Assembly: GCA_910589315.1 (NCBI GenBank)
Contig: CAJUTB010000002.1
Coordinates: 81,752-145,751 of the forward strand
DNA from: an uncultured Oscillibacter sp.
GTDB taxonomy: Bacteria > Bacillota > Clostridia > Oscillospirales > Oscillospiraceae
DNA: 64,000 bases
Reading direction: 5' to 3'
Shown: positions 60,884 through 64,000 of the stretch, piece by piece
Layout: each line of letters starts with the position of its first letter
How positions within the stretch are numbered: position 1 is the stretch's first letter
Notes under the pieces: generated by a model
What the model was told of the DNA's origin: nothing
What the model saw: the letters and a program-made list of their open reading frames with translations, nothing else
The model's database searches: none
Program-made: the position numbers and the translations under genes

Positions 60884-62497
60884 ATGAGAACCATTTATCA
60901 TAACGGTGTTGTTTACACCGGGTCGCTTCCTTTGGCGGAGGCATTTGCCGTCGAGGGGGATTCCTTCCTGTTTGCCGGAAGCAGCGCGGAGGCGTTGGCT
61001 ATGGCGGAGAGCGGTTCCCAGGTTGTGGACCTGGAGGGACGGTTTGTGTGCAGCGGCTTTAATGACAGTCATATGCACCTGCTGAACTACGGAAGCGCGC
61101 TTCAGACTGCCCCGCTCTCTGCCCATACGGGCAGTCTGGCGGAAATGCTGGACTGCCTGCGGGACTTTGAAGCGGCGCATCCCCATACAGGAGGCGCGTG
61201 GCTGGTGGGCCGCGGCTGGAACCAGGACTATTTTTCCGATACGGACCAGCTGCCCAGCCGCTGGGATCTGGACAAGGCGTGTGCGGATGTCCCGGTCTGC
61301 GCCGTCCGGGCCTGCGGCCACTGCCTGACGGTGAACAGCAAGGCTCTGGAAGTCCTTGGGGTGACGGCAGAGAGTCCGCAGCCCGAGGGCGGACGTATCG
61401 GCATGGAAAACGGACAGCCGGACGGACGTTTTTATGACAACGCCATGGAAATGGTCTACGACGCCATTCCGGTCCCGGATAAGGAAGCCCTGAAGAGTAT
61501 GATCCGCGCCGCCTGCAAGGCGTTGAACGCTTACGGCGTGACGAGCAGCCAGACGGATGATTATTGCGTGTTTCGCAAGGTGCCCTGGGAAACGGTGAAC
61601 GCCGCTTACCAGGAGCTGGAAGCAGCGGGAGAGCTGACCGTTCGGGTATATGAGCAAAGTAACTTTACGGATCTTCCCAGCCTGCGGGGCTTTGTGGAGG
61701 CTGGATGCCGCACCGGCGTTGGCACGGACCGTTTTAAGATCGGGCCGCTGAAGATGTTGGGTGACGGCGCGCTGGGACCGCACACGGCCTACCTTTCCCG
61801 CCCTTATGCGGACGACGCGTCCACCTGCGGAATTCCGGTGTTCACACAAGAGACCATGGACGAGATGATTGGTTATGCCAATGAACAGGGGATGCAGGCG
61901 GCGGTCCACGCCATTGGGGACGCGTGCTTGGACAACGTGATATCCGCCTACGAAAAGGCATTGGCGGAGCATCCCCGGAAGGACCATCGCCATGGCGTCG
62001 TGCATTGTCAGATTATGCGTCCGGATCAGATGGAGAAGATCGAGGCTCTGGGCCTGCATATCTACGCCCAGACAATTTTCCTGGACTATGACAGCCGGGT
62101 GGTGGAGACGCGTGTGGGCAAGGAGCTTGCCTCCACCAGCTACGCCTGGAAAAGCCTGATGAAGCGGGGGGTATCCGTGAGCAACGGAACCGACTGCCCG
62201 GTAGAGCTTCCCGATGTAATGGCGTGTATTCAGTGCGCCGTGACCCGGATGCCCCTGCGGGGCGACATTCCTCCGTATCTGCCGGAGGAGGCGTTTACGG
62301 TTCAGGAGGCGTTGGACAGCTATACCATTCAAGGTGCAAAGGCCAGCTTCGAGGAGAACTGCAAGGGCCGCATTCAGCCGGGTATGCTGGCGGATTTTGT
62401 GGTGTTGGAGCAGAATCCCTTTGAGACGGCGCCGGAGCGCTTGAAAGATGTGAAGGTTTTCGCCACTTATCTGGGTGGTGAAAAAGTATTCGGCTGA
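60884..62497 (+). CDS. YtcJ-like amidohydrolase
   Basis: A 537-residue metal-dependent hydrolase of the amidohydrolase_3 type. Metal ligands: FNDSHMHLLNYG (His63, His65), the mid-domain VHAIGDACLDNVISAYE, HCQIMRPDQM and GTDCPVELPDVM near the end. Relatives remove formyl or other groups from amine nitrogen. It starts 81 bp after the symporter with GAAAGGGG upstream and no terminator between, so it shares the lysine-riboswitch transcript. It may release lysine or a related amine from an imported N-modified compound (inference). Confidence 0.88.
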   Translation: MRTIYHNGVVYTGSLPLAEAFAVEGDSFLFAGSSAEALAMAESGSQVVDLEGRFVCSGFNDSHMHLLNYGSALQTAPLSAHTGSLAEMLDCLRDFEAAHPHTGGAWLVGRGWNQDYFSDTDQLPSRWDLDKACADVPVCAVRACGHCLTVNSKALEVLGVTAESPQPEGGRIGMENGQPDGRFYDNAMEMVYDAIPVPDKEALKSMIRAACKALNAYGVTSSQTDDYCVFRKVPWETVNAAYQELEAAGELTVRVYEQSNFTDLPSLRGFVEAGCRTGVGTDRFKIGPLKMLGDGALGPHTAYLSRPYADDASTCGIPVFTQETMDEMIGYANEQGMQAAVHAIGDACLDNVISAYEKALAEHPRKDHRHGVVHCQIMRPDQMEKIEALGLHIYAQTIFLDYDSRVVETRVGKELASTSYAWKSLMKRGVSVSNGTDCPVELPDVMACIQCAVTRMPLRGDIPPYLPEEAFTVQEALDSYTIQGAKASFEENCKGRIQPGMLADFVVLEQNPFETAPERLKDVKVFATYLGGEKVFG

Positions 62498-62504
62498 CCC
62501 TGTT

Positions 62505-62615
62505 CGGGGCGGCAGAATGTTTCCCGGAAGGAGAATTCTGCCCCGCTGGCTGGGACAAGGCTGTAAAAACCATGAACAGCAAGGGCCGGCACAGTATGAA
62601 GCTGTGCCGGCTCTT
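62505..62615. terminator. Two hairpins after the amidohydrolase gene
   Basis: CGGGGCGGCAGAAT (62505-62518) pairs with AATTCTGCCCCG (62534-62545). AGGGCCGGCACAG pairs with CTGTGCCGGCTCTT at 62582-62615. Neither has a strong T tract; together they probably end the transcript. Confidence 0.55.
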
Positions 62616-62619
62616 GTAT

Positions 62620-63215
62620 AGTTCACCTTTCCTTGGCGATCACACAGGCGACCTTTCCGGACCCAATGTCCGCGACAAGCTGTTTCCAACTGGGCCGTTC
62701 AAAGTTAGCCCTGCTCCATCCGTCATCCGTGTCATGAAATATGTTGGAAAAACCTCGCTGGGCGGCATAGCTTTCAAGCATGGCCTTTTGCGATGTATTG
62801 TGTAAAGGGTGATTTCACCATCCAAATACACATTGGCTGACGGTTCATTTGTGGCAGAATGGCACAGATCAGAAAGATGGTGATCAACCAGCAAGAGAAG
62901 ATCAGAGACGGGAGCGTCCGGGGATGACCTGGGCGCTCCGTTCTCTTTTTCGGCCCTCTACTAAGAGCGCACTTACTCACCACCGGCCAAGGGCCGATGG
63001 TGGTACTGCCTGACGGCAGCTGTGTGCTCTCCGGGGGGCGGCTCCGCCGGGGGTGTCCATCCCCTGCCGGAATATACCAGTAGACGCCAACGGCGGCTTG
63101 TGCATCGGGCGGAGTTGCGCCGATGCACTGAGGGCTTGGGGGCCGTCGGCCACCAACAAGCTGCGCCGGGTATATACCGGTGCATTGCTTGCTACTACTA
63201 TTAGTGCCTATAAAC
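62620..63215. other. Degenerate intergenic region with G+C-rich palindromic fragments
   Basis: No supported gene. It includes a terminator-like hairpin at 62908-62950 (GGAGCG...CGCTCC then TTCTCTTTTT). A G+C-rich stretch at 62970-63190 has many short inverted repeats (CCGGCCAAGGGCCGATGG, GGGGGGCGGCTCCGCC, GGGCCGTCGGCC). The base composition shifts abruptly at ~63190 to A+T-rich. It looks like remnants of inserted DNA. Confidence 0.45.
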
Positions 63216-63220
63216 GAAAG

Positions 63221-63249
63221 TTGAATGTCATTCGCTTTTGTGGTATATT
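63221..63249 (+). promoter_or_regulatory. Promoter of the low-G+C gene pair
   Basis: TTGAAT (63221-63226), a 17-bp spacer and TATATT (63244-63249). Confidence 0.65.
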
Positions 63250-63300
63250 GAACTTGTGATAAATCGACAAATCGGCATTGGCACTGTTGAAAGGAGACGA

Positions 63301-63561
63301 ATTTTTACGAAAGAAGTCATCAAAAAACGGGAAATTCCTCCAATGCCTAATGGTATCTTGATTCAATATGGAAACTGGGGATTTAATTCCAATGAAGATA
63401 CCGAAATCAAAGACCTTTTGGATACCGGCGTGAAAAATATTGTAGAAAAGATACGCAGCGGCCTACATAAAAGCCTGTACTTGGCCCCTGACAAAGATGG
63501 AGAAATTGATGGAGGATTTTTGCAGCTGGAATGCGGAGGGAGTGAGTTTATTTTCCTCTAG
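63301..63561 (+). CDS. Small protein of unknown function, apparent ATT start
   Basis: An 86-residue frame: IFTKEVIKKREIPPMPNGILI, a YGNWGFNSNEDTEI segment, then SLYLAPDKDGEIDGGFLQLECGG and FIFL. AAAGGAG (63290-63296) is followed 4 bp later by ATT at 63301, not a standard start; ATG 63343 lacks a ribosome binding site. I do not recognise the family; size, acidity and the neighbour suggest an immunity-type protein. About 40% G+C, unlike the rest of the window. Possibly a decayed gene. Confidence 0.5.
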   Translation: MFTKEVIKKREIPPMPNGILIQYGNWGFNSNEDTEIKDLLDTGVKNIVEKIRSGLHKSLYLAPDKDGEIDGGFLQLECGGSEFIFL

Positions 63562-63665
63562 ACCGGCAAGAGCGGAGTGGTATGCACATACCTGCAAGCC
63601 ATATCCTGGCATGGACTGGCTAAAGGCAACAAATTAATAACTCAGGATTTAGAGGAGGTCAAATA

Positions 63666-63931
63666 GTGGCATTTGCAATTTATTATGAGGCAGCGAGAAC
63701 AAAGCCTTTGACAGAGCAAGAAAGAACAATTAGCAAAGAAATCTTGGAGAAATATTGCTCTGAATATCCTTTCAAGCGAAAAGTTGAGGATTTTGGCATA
63801 TATGAGAATTCAAAAGAGCAGGACGATATTATTTTCAGCGGTTCTACAAAACTCCCAAGGAACAGAGCCCCAAAACGCTGTTTGAGATTGCAAACTACTG
63901 GCTGAAATGTCTTACCGAAATAACCTTTTGA
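63666..63931 (+). pseudogene. Immunity-like small protein, frameshifted
   Basis: The start is GTG 63666 after AGGAGGTCAAATA. The frame gives MAFAIYYEAARTKPL, EQERTISKEILEKYCSEYPF and DDIIFSGSTK. It then breaks in an A run at about 63846-63849; with one extra A it continues TPKEQSPKTLFEIANYWLKC to TGA 63929. A further shift after 63925 would allow LKNATWNANQ to the window end. The layout recalls small immunity proteins of polymorphic toxins (YWL-CLTEI core), from memory only. Low G+C. Confidence 0.55.
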
Positions 63932-64000
63932 AAAATGCTACATGGAATGCGAATCAAGAGTTGAACAAGAGCTTGGCAAGAGCGGCAGCAATGCGGCCAA

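Noticed and set aside
59312..62689. Two long antisense frames (513 and 611 residues) under the symporter and amidohydrolase
   Set aside because: Low-complexity His/Ala/Gly-rich translations without starts; they mirror codon bias of the real genes.
62640..62894. 84-residue minus-strand frame and the overlapping plus-strand frame 62572-62805
   Set aside because: Neither resembles a known protein or has a good start; may be remnants of an inserted element.

Overview
The window is about 60% G+C with Firmicute-style ribosome binding sites (AGGAGG-like) and sigma-A-like promoters. It carries a tRNA-Leu, rpsB-tsf, TPP and lysine riboswitches and a full anaerobic cobalamin pathway. This suggests a gut-type Clostridia of the Oscillospiraceae (Oscillibacter/Dysosmobacter/Flavonifractor-like). 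The species-level guess is an inference from gene flavour and base composition. The last ~800 bp have clearly lower G+C and hold damaged genes, so they look like an accessory segment.

Layout. 1-3012: branched-chain amino acid ABC transporter livHMGF (livH cut by the window edge). 3103-5078: small conserved proteins and a glycosyltransferase. 5128-6955: rpsB-tsf. 6957-7753: a repeat-rich spacer and tRNA-Leu. 7854-9575: TPP riboswitch with thiW-thiM. 9747-10434: a frameshifted ankyrin-like gene. 10544-25924: one tightly packed + strand operon of 17 genes for cobalamin synthesis (Cys-rich protein, cbiD, cbiL, cbiF, cbiG, cbiH, cbiJ, cbiET, cbiA, cobT, cobU, cobS, a short CobU-like protein, cobC, cbiB, cobD, cbiP, cbiC; cbiET is one fused gene). 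The chelatase, the corrinoid adenosyltransferase and cobalt uptake genes are absent from the window.

25934-26512: divergent XRE regulator and a 58-aa ribbon-helix-helix-like protein with palindromes on the promoter. 26566-30690: a MarR-controlled heterodimeric ABC exporter with two operators. 30784-30912: a candidate small RNA. 31502-35518: an LOR/SDH-type enzyme, L-lactate dehydrogenase, a membrane protein and acyl-ACP thioesterase. 35562-39313: TPM-domain protein, XRE regulator, small protein, TelA/XpaC pair. 39514-41248: an isolated phage-type lysis cassette (XhlA-like, membrane protein, holin, CHAP endolysin). 41313-44129: ridA diverging from D-cysteine desulfhydrase, then a hydrolase and a phosphodiesterase. 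44218-53053: an alpha-galactoside module (YesL-type protein, MsmK-type ATPase, AraC regulator, binding protein, two permeases, GH36 alpha-galactosidase).

53172-58272: FapA-like polymer protein, a chemoreceptor, and a frameshifted S-layer-domain protein with a papain-like domain. 58956-62497: lysine riboswitch, AGCS-family amino acid symporter and amidohydrolase. 62500-64000: a degraded low-G+C region with small immunity-like genes.

The best leads for new biology are the lysine-riboswitch symporter/amidohydrolase unit, the stand-alone lysis cassette with an ATT start, the predicted ~94-nt sRNA with an anti-Shine-Dalgarno linker, the XRE/RHH pair, the second truncated CobU-like protein in the B12 operon, and several families of hairpin repeats.
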